A stretch of 64,000 bases of DNA from Bacteroidota bacterium. GTDB taxonomy: Bacteria; Bacteroidota; Bacteroidia; UBA4408. Positions 19,037-29,741 of this stretch are shown here, piece after piece. The translations under genes and the position numbers were made by a program. Every line of letters begins with the position of its first letter. Positions within the stretch are counted from its first letter, which is position 1. The stretch lies in assembly GCA_016721765.1 (NCBI GenBank), contig JADKHO010000004.1, positions 496,001-560,000 on the forward strand. Direction: 5' to 3'. Below the pieces are notes generated by a model. It saw nothing but the letters and a program-made list of their open reading frames with translations. It searched no databases and had not been told where the DNA came from.

Positions 19037-19786
19037 TTATTTTGAAGCAACAATAGCATAGCTTCTATAATTCAACTTGTTATCTTCATTTAACAGGGAA
19101 TTTAAGACTGCTGATAAAAGTGTAAAAGGATAGTATTGTTTAAATTTTTCATTCCAACATTCCAATTTCTTGAGCGCTTGATGCTTTTTTAGCTTTTGCA
19201 AGGTAGATTCCACAGGGTTTGGAATGCGTTGTGCTTGAGCAGACTTGGCTATTGGTTTGATTAAAATTCCCCATTTGTGCTTGGCAATATAATTACTCTT
19301 AGATTTCATGCGCTCTTGTTGCGCTTTTAATTCCAAAGGCATTGGCAATTCTATTGTATTGGATAAATCAAAATATAAGACTCCACCGGGTTTCAACACA
19401 CGGAAAATCTCTGAAAATAATCGAGCCCCATTCTCAACTTCTTGAAGCACATCCATACAAAAAACTGCTTCGAAGCACTCATTTGTATAAGGAAGTCGCT
19501 CACCCGAGCCTTTTTCATATTGAATATCAATTCCTGCATGTCTAGCGGTATTCATAGCATGTAAAAATGAATTAATACTAGGATTAGTGCCACGATGAAT
19601 AAAGCCGGGATGAATAAATTGGCTTGTAGGATTTTTAGAAGCACGAAAATTAAAATCTGCTTTCCATGGGTGGTTTAACTTGTTAAGAGAACTTAAAGAA
19701 GTGTAAGAAAGTGAATTACCTGCAGTTTTGCTTTTCAAAAGAAAGAGTGCTTCAGTAGGGCTCCAAATTGAACTAAGGTTTTCCAT
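19037..19786 (-). CDS. SAM-methyltransferase-like protein lacking motif I
   Basis: A 249-residue protein whose middle matches type 11 class I methyltransferases: GERLPYTNECFEAVFCMDVLQEVENG (motifs II-IV region) and FRVLKPGGVLYFD (motif V/VI), resembling UbiG-type enzymes. The glycine-rich SAM-binding motif (DxGxGxG) expected some 30-50 residues before GERLPY is absent, and I did not find it in the other frames of that stretch. So this is either a degenerate or rearranged enzyme or one whose N-terminal third has been replaced. The C-terminal portion (FKQYYPFTLLSAVLNSLL) looks normal. It is convergent with the OmpA gene across the terminator and divergent from tRNA-Pro. The reaction cannot be inferred safely. 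Confidence 0.6.
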   Translation of the reverse strand: MENLSSIWSPTEALFLLKSKTAGNSLSYTSLSSLNKLNHPWKADFNFRASKNPTSQFIHPGFIHRGTNPSINSFLHAMNTARHAGIDIQYEKGSGERLPYTNECFEAVFCMDVLQEVENGARLFSEIFRVLKPGGVLYFDLSNTIELPMPLELKAQQERMKSKSNYIAKHKWGILIKPIAKSAQAQRIPNPVESTLQKLKKHQALKKLECWNEKFKQYYPFTLLSAVLNSLLNEDNKLNYRSYAIVASK

Positions 19787-19915
19787 ATGCTAAAATTTAG
19801 GTAGATTTAAAAGCAATTACGAGAAAAGGATTAGCCCGGATGGCTTGATTAGCAAGCATTCGGCCATTGGTAATTTTTATCGGGCGAAAAAAATGCAGAA
19901 CTTTAAAATTCTTTA

Positions 19916-19944
19916 TTGTGGTTTTAAAAATAGTACTACATTTG
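19916..19944 (+). promoter_or_regulatory. Promoter of tRNA-Pro
   Basis: TTG at 19916-19918 and TACATTTG at 19937-19944 (18-base spacer) fit the Bacteroidota consensus, with the tRNA starting 19 bases downstream. Confidence 0.6.
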
Positions 19945-19962
19945 CACTCCTTTTAAAAGTTT

Positions 19963-20036
19963 CGGGGCGTAGCGTAGTCCGGTATCGCGCCTGGTTTGGG
20001 ACCAGGAGGTCGTCAGTTCGAATCTGGCCGCCCCGA
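19963..20036 (+). tRNA. tRNA-Pro(TGG)
   Basis: A complete 74-nt cloverleaf. Acceptor strands CGGGGCG and CGCCCCG pair perfectly. The anticodon stem CCTGG/CCAGG encloses loop TTTGGGA with anticodon TGG. The T loop is TTCGAAT and the discriminator base is A. Confidence 0.95.
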
Positions 20037-20109
20037 CTTAATAAAGCAATACGATTTACGATTCACGAATTGTAGATCGTTTTTTGTTTGTAACAGTTTT
20101 TGATTATCT

Positions 20110-20257
20110 GATTCCGTAGCTCAGCTGGATAGAGCAACCCGCCATAGGCGGATAGGTCGCGCCAGTAGAGTTTTTGATATAATGATTCCGTAGCTCAGCT
20201 GGATAGAGCAACCCGCCATAGGCGGATAGGTCGCGCCAGTAGAGTTTTTGATATAAT
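20110..20257 (+). repeat. Two tandem 74-bp defective tRNA-Arg-like copies
   Basis: Two identical 74-bp units (20110-20183 and 20184-20257) sit directly before, and in register with, the intact 74-nt tRNA-Arg. Each repeats the tRNA's acceptor 5' strand and D arm (first 27-28 bases) exactly. Then they diverge: the anticodon arm is replaced by CCGCCATAGGCGG, the T loop and 3' acceptor strand are missing, and the unit ends with TTTTTGATATAAT. They cannot fold into a functional tRNA. They may be scars of repeated integration at this tRNA or a local tandem duplication. Confidence 0.85.
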
Positions 20258-20331
20258 GATTCCGTAGCTCAGCTGGATAGAGCAACTGCCTTCTAAGCAG
20301 TAGGTCGCGCGTTCGAATCGCGCCGGGATCA
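20258..20331 (+). tRNA. tRNA-Arg(TCT), integration target
   Basis: A complete 74-nt cloverleaf. Acceptor GATTCCG pairs with CGGGATC (one T-G wobble). D stem is GCTC/GAGC. Anticodon stem ACTGC/GCAGT has loop CTTCTAA, anticodon TCT. T stem is GCGCG/CGCGC with loop TTCGAAT. Its 3' 43 bases are part of the exact repeat that recurs at 55507-55550, so integration re-created an intact tRNA here. Confidence 0.95.
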
Positions 20332-20332
20332 C
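20289..20332 (+). repeat. attL: 44-bp core in tRNA-Arg 3' end
   Basis: This 44-bp stretch, from the anticodon loop to one base past the tRNA, is identical to 55507-55550 in direct orientation; the flanks differ on both sides. It is the left attachment site of the integrated element. Confidence 0.92.
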
Positions 20333-20380
20333 TTCTGATGACAAGCCTTTCAAGAGATTGGGGGGCTTTTTTGTTTTGGG

Positions 20381-20400
20381 TGGGTACAACATAGGTACAA
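20381..20400 (+). promoter_or_regulatory. Candidate left integrase arm site
   Basis: The 20-mer here is identical to 55371-55390 and contains the word GGTACAA twice, 11 bases apart (one helical turn). It lies 48 bases inside attL. Paired, helically phased repeats near both core sites fit arm-type binding by the integrase N-terminal domain. Confidence 0.6.
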
Positions 20401-20573
20401 TTTTAATCTAAAATAGACCTATGCAAATGTGGTATCACTGTTGCGTTAGTTCGAAAAAACTAACCTAAACTTAATTCATCATTTTCGTCTAACTTTTTTG
20501 TATCCTTGTCTATTATTTATAAGTACAAATGAGTGAATTCCAAAATTGGGATCATTTATAAACTTTTATTGAT

Positions 20574-23500
20574 ATGAAGCACAAGTATTATCTTGGAAGA
20601 ATATTAATTTTTACACTATTATTAATAATTCATAAGCATTCAATCGGAGCCTGCAACATTAGCGTTAGTCCTTCAAGTGCAACAATTTGTGTAGGGAATT
20701 TTGTAGTTCTAACCGCCTCTGGAGCTAGCTCTTTTACTTGGTCACCAGCTCTTGGATTAAGTTCAATAAATACTGCAACAGTTACTGCAAGTCCAATTGT
20801 TACTACAACATATACAGTCATAGGTGATTGTGGTGGAGGCCAATTTGATACTACTCAAATATTAGTAACAGTCAGACCCTTACCCAATACACCAAATATT
20901 ACTATTTCTAACAATAATACATGTGCAGGAACTTCTGTTAGTTTTTCAACACTAGCTCAACCTGGTGTGACTTTTTCATGGAATTTTGGCGATGGAACAA
21001 ATCCTATATCGGGATCAATAGTTACTCATCAATATAATCCTACGCCCGGTAATGGTATTCAAAGTTATAATGCAACAGTAACTGCGACAAACGGCTTTGG
21101 CTGTGTGAAATCAGCAACATCAGTTTCAATAAACGTAAAGCAAAAACCAGATGCATCAATTGCTGATACAAGTGCAATTCCTTTTACAAATTGTGGTAGT
21201 GCAACATTTGATTTGTATATTGAAAACGCTTCAACAACTATAGCTACAAACACAAATTACCAAATAAATTGGGGTGATGGTTCGCCACTTTATTCCAACT
21301 CTACATTGCCTGTAACAGGAACTAATCACTTATACACCACACAAGGTTATTTTACATTAACACTTATGGTAACTGGGCAAAATGGTTGTATTGCGACAAA
21401 AATATACACTGTTTATAATGGTAGTAATCCCGCTGTACCCTTTCAAAATCCTGGGAATACAACTGGAAAGTGCATCCCTTTTACTTTTTCTATTCCAAGT
21501 AGTCCAAGCAATAATCCTCCGGGTACAATATATATTGTTTCCTCTAATGATGGCACTCCCAATGATACTTTGGCCAATCCTCCACCAGCTAATTATATTC
21601 ATACTTTTTCAAGTAGTTCTTGTGGTGCAACGGGTGGTATTACACCCAATACATTTTACATTAATGTGCGTGCACAAAACCCTTGTGGTTTTTCTGATTT
21701 GACTATACAACCAATTACAATTAACAAAAAACCAGAAGCACATTTTACAATTTCCCCAGATACTATTGCCTGCGTAAACTCAATAGTAACTTTTACAAAT
21801 ACTACTATTCCTGGAGTAACCGTAAGTAATAATGGCACATGTGATCCAACCACTGGAATGTATTGGATTATTTCTCCAAATACATACAATCTAACAAGTG
21901 GGTCTCTTGGAACAGGAAATAATCCTTCAAATTCTAGTAGTTGGGGTACAAATATTTTAAATGTAACTTTCACATCATCAGGAATATATTCCATTTCAAT
22001 TATTGTTAAAAGTAATGGGTGTGGAAGCGATACAATTAAAAGGACTGTTTGCATTCAGGCACCACCCTCCCCCTCTTTCACTGCAATTCCATTAACTGGA
22101 TGTAACCCCTTTATTGTTAATTTCACAAATACTTCAACTAATTTACCTTCATGTGGACCAATAACTAGGCAATGGCTTATCACTAAATTAAGTTTCACCT
22201 GCCCATCAGATTCTGCAGTTGATTTTGTTTTTATTTCAGGCACAAATTCTAATTCAATAAACCCAATTATTCGGTTTAATAACCAAGGAATTTACAATGT
22301 GAGTTTAGCACTTACAAATATCTGTGGCACTTTTACAACTCTTCCTACTTCAATAACAGTAAAACGTAAACCCCAAATAACAATTAATGTCCCTGCCAAT
22401 ATTTGTTTAGGACAAAATATTTCACCAACTGCAGTTGTTACAAATTGTGGCACATCTGCATTAAGCTATTTATGGAATTTTGCAGGTGGTAATCCCGCTA
22501 ATTCGGTTTTGGCTGTGCCTCCAACAATCGCCTTTTCAACTTCAGGCCCGCACACTATTACTTTGACCGTAACTACTGAATGCGGAACGATAACAAACTC
22601 TTCAATTGTAAATGTATTAATAAGTCCTACCGCTAATGCGGGGTCTGATAAACAAATTTGTAGTGGAGGAATTGCAAACTTAGGAATCACCAACACTATT
22701 GGTCTTAATTATCAATGGAGTCCTGTTACAGGATTAAGTTCATCCATAATTTCTAATCCTAATGTTTCACTATCCAATGTTGGTGGAATACCTATAACTA
22801 ATTTCTATTTTCTCACAGTAACTAATGTAGCGGGTTGTATTTCAAAAGATACCGTAAGAGTTATTGTAAACCCACTGCCAACTGTTACAGTTAACTCTGC
22901 AACTATTTGTGCTGGACAAACTGCTACTCTAACAGCAAATGGTGCTACTACTTATTCATGGTCAAATGGAGGAACAAATAATCCTCATCCTGTTACACCC
23001 TTATCTACTGCTAACTTTACTGTCACGGGAACAAACACTTTAACAGGCTGTACAAATACAGCAGTTAGTACCGTTACGGTAAATCCTTTGCCAATAGTAA
23101 ATGCAGGACCGAGTATCACGTTTTGCAATCAACCCATTGCAAACACATTAAATGGATATTCTCCACTTGGTGGAACATGGTCAGGAGTAGGTGTTTCTTC
23201 AGCGGGAGTTTTTACGCCATCGGTAACAGGGAATTTTATCCTTACTTATACATACACAGATGGTAATAGCTGCAGCAGTTCTGATACCATGATTGTTAAA
23301 GTAGTTAACCCACAAATAGCGAATGCTGGAAATGGATTTTCTACTTGCTTAAATTCTCCCGCAAAAACACTTATTGGATTTACTCCATCAGGAGGTATTT
23401 GGACTGGTGCAGGAATTACCGGGAATATTTTTACTCCATTAACTGCCGGAGTTGGAACATTTACATTGACCTATACTTTTGGATCCGGCACATGTTTGTC

Positions 23501-26500
23501 TTCTGATACGATAAGAGTTATTGTAAATCCGCTGCCAACAGTTACAGTTAACTCTGCAACTATTTGTGCTGGACAAACTGCTACTCTAACAGCAAATGGT
23601 GCTACTACTTATTCATGGTCAAATGGAGGAACAAATAATCCTCATCCGGTTACACCCTTATCTACTTCTAACTTTACTGTCACGGGAACAAACACTTTAA
23701 CAGGTTGCACAAATACAGCAGTTAGTATTGTTACTGTAAATCCATTGCCAATTGTAAATGCAGGACCGAGTATCACGCTTTGCAATCAACCCATTGCAAA
23801 CACATTAAATGGATATTCTCCACTTGGTGGAACATGGTCAGGAGTAGGTGTTTCTTCAGCGGGAGTTTTTACGCCATCGGTAACAGGGAATTTTATCCTT
23901 ACTTATACATACACAGATGGTAATAGCTGCAGCAGTTCTGATACCATGATTGTTAAAGTAGTTAACCCACAAATAGCGAATGCTGGAAATGGATTTTCTA
24001 CTTGCTTAAATTCTCCGCAAAAACACTTATTGGATTTACTCCATCAGGAGGTATTTGGACTGGTGCAGGAATTACCGGGAATATTTTTACTCCATTAACT
24101 GCCGGAGTTGGAACATTTACATTGACCTATACTTTTGGATCCGGCACATGTTTGTCTTCTGATACGATAAGAGTTATTGTAAATCCGCTGCCAACAGTTA
24201 CAGTTAACTCTGCAACTATTTGTGCTGGACAAACTGCTACTCTAACAGCAAATGGTGCTACTACTTATTCATGGTCAAATGGAGGAACAAATAATCCTCA
24301 TCCGGTTACACCCTTATCTACTTCTAACTTTACTGTCACGGGAACAAACACTTTAACAGGTTGCACAAATACAGCAGTTAGTATTGTTACTGTAAATCCA
24401 TTGCCAATTGTAAATGCAGGACCGAGTATCACGCTTTGCAATCAACCCATTGTAAAACATTAAATGGATATTCTCCACTTGGTGGAACATGGTCAGGAGT
24501 AGGTGTTTCTTCAGCGGGAGTTTTTACGCCATCGGTAACTGGAAATTTTATCCTTACTTATACATACACAGATGGTAATAGTTGCAGCAGTTCTGATACC
24601 ATGATTGTTAAAGTAGTTAACCCACAAATAGCGAATGCTGGAAATGGATTTTCTACTTGCTTAAATTCTCCCGCAAAAACACTTATTGGATTTACTCCAT
24701 CAGGAGGTACTTGGACTGGTGCAGGAATTACAGGAAATATTTTTACTCCATTAACTGCCGGAGTTGGAACATTTACATTGACCTATACTTTTGGATCCGG
24801 CACATGTTTGTCTTCTGATACGATAAGAGTTATTGTAAATCCACTGCCAACAGTTACAGTTAACTCTGCAACTATTTGTGCTGGACAAACTGCTACTCTA
24901 ACAGCAAATGGTGCTACTACTTATTCATGGTCAAATGGAGGAACAAATAATCCTCATCCGGTTACACCCTTATCTACTTCTAACTTTACTGTCACGGGAA
25001 CAAACACTTTAACAGGCTGCACAAATACAGCAGTTAGTATTGTTACTGTAAATCCATTGCCAATTGTAAATGCAGGACCGAGTATCACGCTTTGCAATCA
25101 ACCCATTGCAAACACATTAAATGGATATTCTCCACTTGGTGGAACATGGTCAGGAGTAGGTGTTTCTTCAGCGGGAGTTTTTACGCCATCGGTAACAGGA
25201 ATTTTATCCTTACTTATACATACACAGATGGTAATAGCTGCAGCAGTTCTGATACCATGATTGTTAAAGTAGTTAACCCACAAATAGCGAATGCTGGGTC
25301 AAATGACACTATTTGCATAGATAATGGTCTGTTAATATTAGCAGGATTTGTTCCAAATTCAGGAAGTTGGACTGGCATTGGAATAGTTAATGCTACCGGT
25401 ATATTTGACCCAATGGTTTCTGGTGTTGGTGTTTTTACATTAACTATATCTTATGGAACTGGAACATGCTTTACCACAGATACCAAAATCGTTAAAGTAA
25501 ATCCATTACCAATAATAATTCCAGGCTTAGCTCAAATTGTTTGTATTAGTACTCCTATTTTTAATATGAGCGGATTTTCACCAGCTGGAGGAACATGGTC
25601 TGGAAACGGCATTATTAATTCCCAATTAGGAACCTTTGATCCTGTTATTGCGGGCGTGGGTATAAGTATTGTAACCTATACTTTCACCGACCCAATTACG
25701 CATTGTACAAATGTCGCAACAAAAACCATTACAACAGGCTCACTTCCTATTCCATCTTTTACGAATAATCCAATTGGCTGCTTAAATACACCAATTATTT
25801 TCAACAATACAAGTTCTTCGGCAATAAACTATTTATGGAATTTTGGTGATGGGCAATCCTCGAACTTATTTGCTCCATCCCATAGTTATACTTCAATTGG
25901 TAATTTCACAATTCATTTAATTGCAAATTCAATATTCGGATGCTTAGATTCAATAACTGAAACCATAGAAATTATAGCCCCACCAAGTTCCAATTTTACC
26001 TTAGTTCCAGATACTGGTTGTGCTCCACTTAATGTAGCATTCTTAAATACTTCAACAGGAAGTTACTTGACTTATAATTGGAGTTTTGGAAATGGTTTTT
26101 TATCAGCATTTAATAACCCTCCAAATCAAGTTTATAATCAGGGAAAATCAGATACCATTTACGTTGTAACCTTAAATGTTATAAATCAATGCGGTAGTGC
26201 TAGCTATAATGATACTATTTTAGTTCATCCAATACCAGTCGTTAATTTCGGTACAAATGTTAACTCTGGTTGTTCTCCGTTGCAAATTTTATTTAGTAAT
26301 AATTCTACCGGTAACGCAACTCAATATATTTGGGATTATGGCAACGGAAACTTTTCAAATACTTTTAATCCAACAACTCAAATTTATAACACAGGGGGCA
26401 ATGATACTGTTTACACAATAAAACTTATAGGTACAAATTATTGTGGGAGCGACACTGTAACTAGTTCAATAAACATTCACCCAAATACAGTTGAATCGTT

Positions 26501-28274
26501 TTTTAATACAGCTCCAACGATAGGATGTGCTCCACTTTCAGTAGTATTTACAAATTTTTCTTCTGGCAACACAGTTAATTCATGGGACTTTGGAGATGGT
26601 AATGTTTCTAATTCCACTAGTCCAGTTCATGTTTATCAATTTGCAGGTACTTATATTTGTCATTTATATGTCAACAATGGTTGCAGTTTTGATACTAGCG
26701 AGATAGTTATAACTGTTAATCCAGCTCCAAATTTATCTTTTAGCTCAAGCGCATTATCTACATGCGTAAATCAATCAATGTCATTTTTTAATTCATCTAC
26801 AAATTCAATTAATTATTTATGGAGTTTCGGAGATGGATTTACTGATAGTTTGACAAATCCAACTCATATCTATTCAGCTGCTGGAAATTATAATATAACG
26901 CTTGTGGGTACTTCAAGCTTAAATGGATGTATTGATAGCATCAAAAATAGTGTAATAATCAATCCACTCCCCGTGCCAAATATTTCAACAAATTTGACTT
27001 CTGGCTGCGAACCACTTACAATAATTTTTACAAATTTAACGACTGTCTCAAATTTTTATTTTTGGGATTTTGGTGATGGAAATTCTTCACAACTAAATGC
27101 ACCAACACATGTGTATAGTTCAAGCGGAAATTATATTGTCCACTTTGTTGCTGAAAATTTGAAAGGGTGCAAAGATTCTTCTGATATTTATATAAATGTT
27201 TATCCAAAGCCAACTGCAGCATTTGTAAAAGACTCAGCCTATAATTGTTCTGTCCCGGCCATTTTAAATTTAAACAACAATTCAATTGGTGCAAATAGCT
27301 ATTTATGGAATTTTGGAAATGGGTTTACTTCAACAAACAACAATCCAACAATAACGTATACTTCATATAATCAATATCTTGTGACCCTAATCGCATCAAA
27401 CAGCTTTGGTTGCTCAGATACAGCATTCACATCGTATTTCGTTTATCAACCTCCAGATTCAATATTCACTCCAAGCATTTTAAAAGGCTGTCAGCCCCTT
27501 AATGTTACTTTCAATCCATCCAATATTGGAAATAATTATGTTTGGAATTTTGGGGATTCAGTTTCTTCAATACTTACCAATCCCTCGCATTTATTTGAGC
27601 ATGCCGGAAACTATAGTGTATCAATTTTAGTTTCTTCATCAGCATCTCCTTGTGTTTCTAAATATATATACCCAAATACAATTCAAGTGTTACCAACTCC
27701 TTCTGCTGAATTTGAATATAACCCACTAACACCATTAGGTTATTCGGATGGAACTATGGAATACCAAAATCTTTCAATTGATTCTACATTAATTAATTCA
27801 TATTTATGGAATTTTGGAGACGGAAATATCTCAATTGAATTGAATCCGGTACATCAATTTCAAAGCGCAGGTACGTATAATACCTCTCTTGTAGTAGGAT
27901 ATCCAAATGGATGCAAAGACACTATTGTTCATCCAGTTATTCCTGATTATTTCCAAGGCTTAAATGTACCAAACGCATTAATGCCATCTCAATTTGGGAG
28001 TGATGCAAGGTGGTTTTTACCAAAAGGAAAATCATTGGAATCCTATCACTTACAAATATTTAATACTGTTGGTAACTTAATTTTTGAAACGACAGAAATA
28101 ATTAATGGTATTCCAGTTCAAGGATGGGATGGCACATTTAATGGAGAGCTTTGCCAACAAGATGTATATGTTTGGAAGATTGAAGCTAAATTTTTGAATG
28201 AAAGCGTTTGGATTGGCAAAAAATATCCAAATGGTAAGATAAATCAAACTGGAACGGTCACATTAATCAGATGA
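20574..28274 (+). CDS. Giant PKD/Ig-like adhesin with T9SS type B (CHU_C) sorting domain, with three one-base deletions
   Basis: About 2567 residues once three one-base deletions (near 24017, 24453 and 25199) are corrected; together they sum to one codon, so the final frame equals the first. A signal peptide (LIFTLLLIIHKHSIG) leads to Ig-like domains, then nearly identical 219-residue repeats, then at least nine PKD domains marked by YLWNFGDG-type motifs (25800-27900). The C-terminus (VPNALMPSQFGSDARWFLPKG ... GWDGTFNG ... DVYVWKIEAKF) is the gliding-motility-associated CHU_C domain, a type B T9SS signal. Proteins with this plan are surface adhesins; the PorP/SprF partner gene overlaps its stop (ATGA), the usual arrangement. 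The deletions sit in repeats where CCC became CC and GGG became GG, so assembly error is likely. Confidence 0.88.
22850..25297 (+). repeat. 657-bp tandem repeats inside the adhesin (about 3.7 copies)
   Basis: The block starting near TAAGAGTTATTGTAAA recurs with its internal marker TTAACTCTGC at 22891, 23548, 24204 and 24860. The spacing is 657, 656 and 656 bp, and the two short units contain the one-base deletions. Units are nearly identical at DNA level, each encoding 219 residues (two or three Ig-like/HYR-type modules). This implies very recent amplification or gene conversion, and copy number in the assembly may be unreliable. Confidence 0.9.
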
Positions 28275-29398
28275 GACATATAATTATATTAATTCTACTT
28301 CTTTCTTGCGGATGCCTTGTTAAAGCGCAAGATCCTGTTTCATCACAATTCTATTTTAATCAATTAAACATGAACCCAGCGTTTGCAGGCTATAATTACG
28401 GAGCCCGTTTTGGTGGAACTTATCGTAATCAATGGAAAGCAATACCAAGTAAATTTGTTACATATAATTGTTGGGCCGATATTTATACACCAGCGATGCT
28501 TAATGGAGGTATAGGTGTTATAGCAGCAAAGGATGTTTCCGGTGAAGGGTTTTTAAAAACAACAAGTGTTGGTATAATACAATCATTTCAAATTCCAATT
28601 CCTAAAATTATGCGTTTAAGAACCGGGTATAATGTGGTGATGACAAATAAGCGCGTTGATTGGGATAAACTTGTATTTAGTGATCAAATTGATCCTATTG
28701 GAAATCAAGTTGCTCCGCAAAGTGTTAGTCCAGGCAATCCAGAGGGAAAAACGTTTGCTGATTTCAGCGCTGGCTTTATTGCCGAATCGAATAGAATAAA
28801 ATTGCCAAAAAGCTCAATTTCACTTACAGGTGGATATTCAGGTAATCATCTAACAAAACCAAATGAATCATTAGATGGCTCAGAAAGACAGGTGCTTCCG
28901 TTAAAGCATACTTTTCATTTCTCCACAATAATAGAAGTCATGAATGATGATAGAGATAAGAAGCCATGGGCAATATCACCAAATTTCATTTATGAGAGAC
29001 AGGGTAATACTGACCAAAAAGGCAAGCTATTTTTTAAGAAAAGAGCTCAGTTTTCATCTTTTAACGCAGGGTTTTATTTAATGCATTCGCCTATTATTAC
29101 TGGCTTTTTATATAGAAAGCGCACTTTTACCAAATTTAAGGATAATGATGCCTTTATTTTTTTTCTCGGTTTACGCAAGGAACCATTGGATAGGAAGACT
29201 ATTTTCAGAGTTGGTTACAGTTATGATTTAACTGTAAATAGTAATTTATTTTCAAATACTTCCGGGTCACACGAAATTAGCTTATCGATAGAATTTAAAG
29301 ACATAAAACTAATTAATAAAAAGGCTCAAAAGCGAAAAAAAGGAAAAAGAAACAGTAAATGTCCGGATTTTGGAACGCCATCAATTTTATTTCGATAA
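28271..29398 (+). CDS. PorP/SprF-family type IX secretion membrane protein
   Basis: A 375-residue outer-membrane protein of the PorP/SprF family. After a signal peptide (ILLLSCGCLVKAQD) comes the family signature SQFYFNQLNMNPAFAGYNYGARFGG, followed by RNQWKAIPSKF and beta-barrel strands throughout. SprF-type proteins are needed for surface delivery of the CHU_C-tailed adhesin encoded immediately upstream; here the start codon overlaps the adhesin stop by four bases, so the two are translationally coupled. The C-terminal tail (KKAQKRKKGKRNSK) is highly basic. The pair lies within the integrated element, so the element can supply a complete adhesin-plus-exporter-partner unit to a host that has T9SS. 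Confidence 0.9.
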   Translation: MRHIIILILLLSCGCLVKAQDPVSSQFYFNQLNMNPAFAGYNYGARFGGTYRNQWKAIPSKFVTYNCWADIYTPAMLNGGIGVIAAKDVSGEGFLKTTSVGIIQSFQIPIPKIMRLRTGYNVVMTNKRVDWDKLVFSDQIDPIGNQVAPQSVSPGNPEGKTFADFSAGFIAESNRIKLPKSSISLTGGYSGNHLTKPNESLDGSERQVLPLKHTFHFSTIIEVMNDDRDKKPWAISPNFIYERQGNTDQKGKLFFKKRAQFSSFNAGFYLMHSPIITGFLYRKRTFTKFKDNDAFIFFLGLRKEPLDRKTIFRVGYSYDLTVNSNLFSNTSGSHEISLSIEFKDIKLINKKAQKRKKGKRNSKCPDFGTPSILFR

Positions 29399-29577
29399 AA
29401 AAATATTTTTACCGTAAAGCGCGTGTTGTGTGAGAGTGTAAAGTAGATTGTGTAAACTGAAATTGTTTCGACTTAATTTGACATTAAGGGTTAACTTTAG
29501 AGAGCAAAACAAAAAAGTTAATAAACCCTTAAACTGTCCGAAAAATGAATAATGAAACAAAGTTAATCAAAGCAAAA

Positions 29578-29605
29578 TTTGTTCTGCTAAATTTAGCAGA
29601 ACAAA
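29578..29605. promoter_or_regulatory. 28-bp perfect palindrome
   Basis: The half-site TTTGTTCTGCTAAA is followed at once by its exact reverse complement. It lies 137 bases before the WG-repeat gene and just inside the left inverted repeat. It could be an operator, a cruciform or a short terminator; it lacks a following T run. Confidence 0.7.
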
Positions 29606-29741
29606 ATTGCGAAACCATCACTCTGACATTGAAGAAACTAAATCTTGTTTTTTGTCCGGCTTAAAAAAATAAAGATATCACCACCTAAAGGATTCATCTT
29701 AAACTCCGATTTCACCAGTTAACAACTAAATTCATAACAAA

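Noticed and set aside
20110..20257. Considered as two extra tRNA genes
   Set aside because: Neither copy has a T arm, a 3' acceptor strand or a seven-base anticodon loop with a proper stem.
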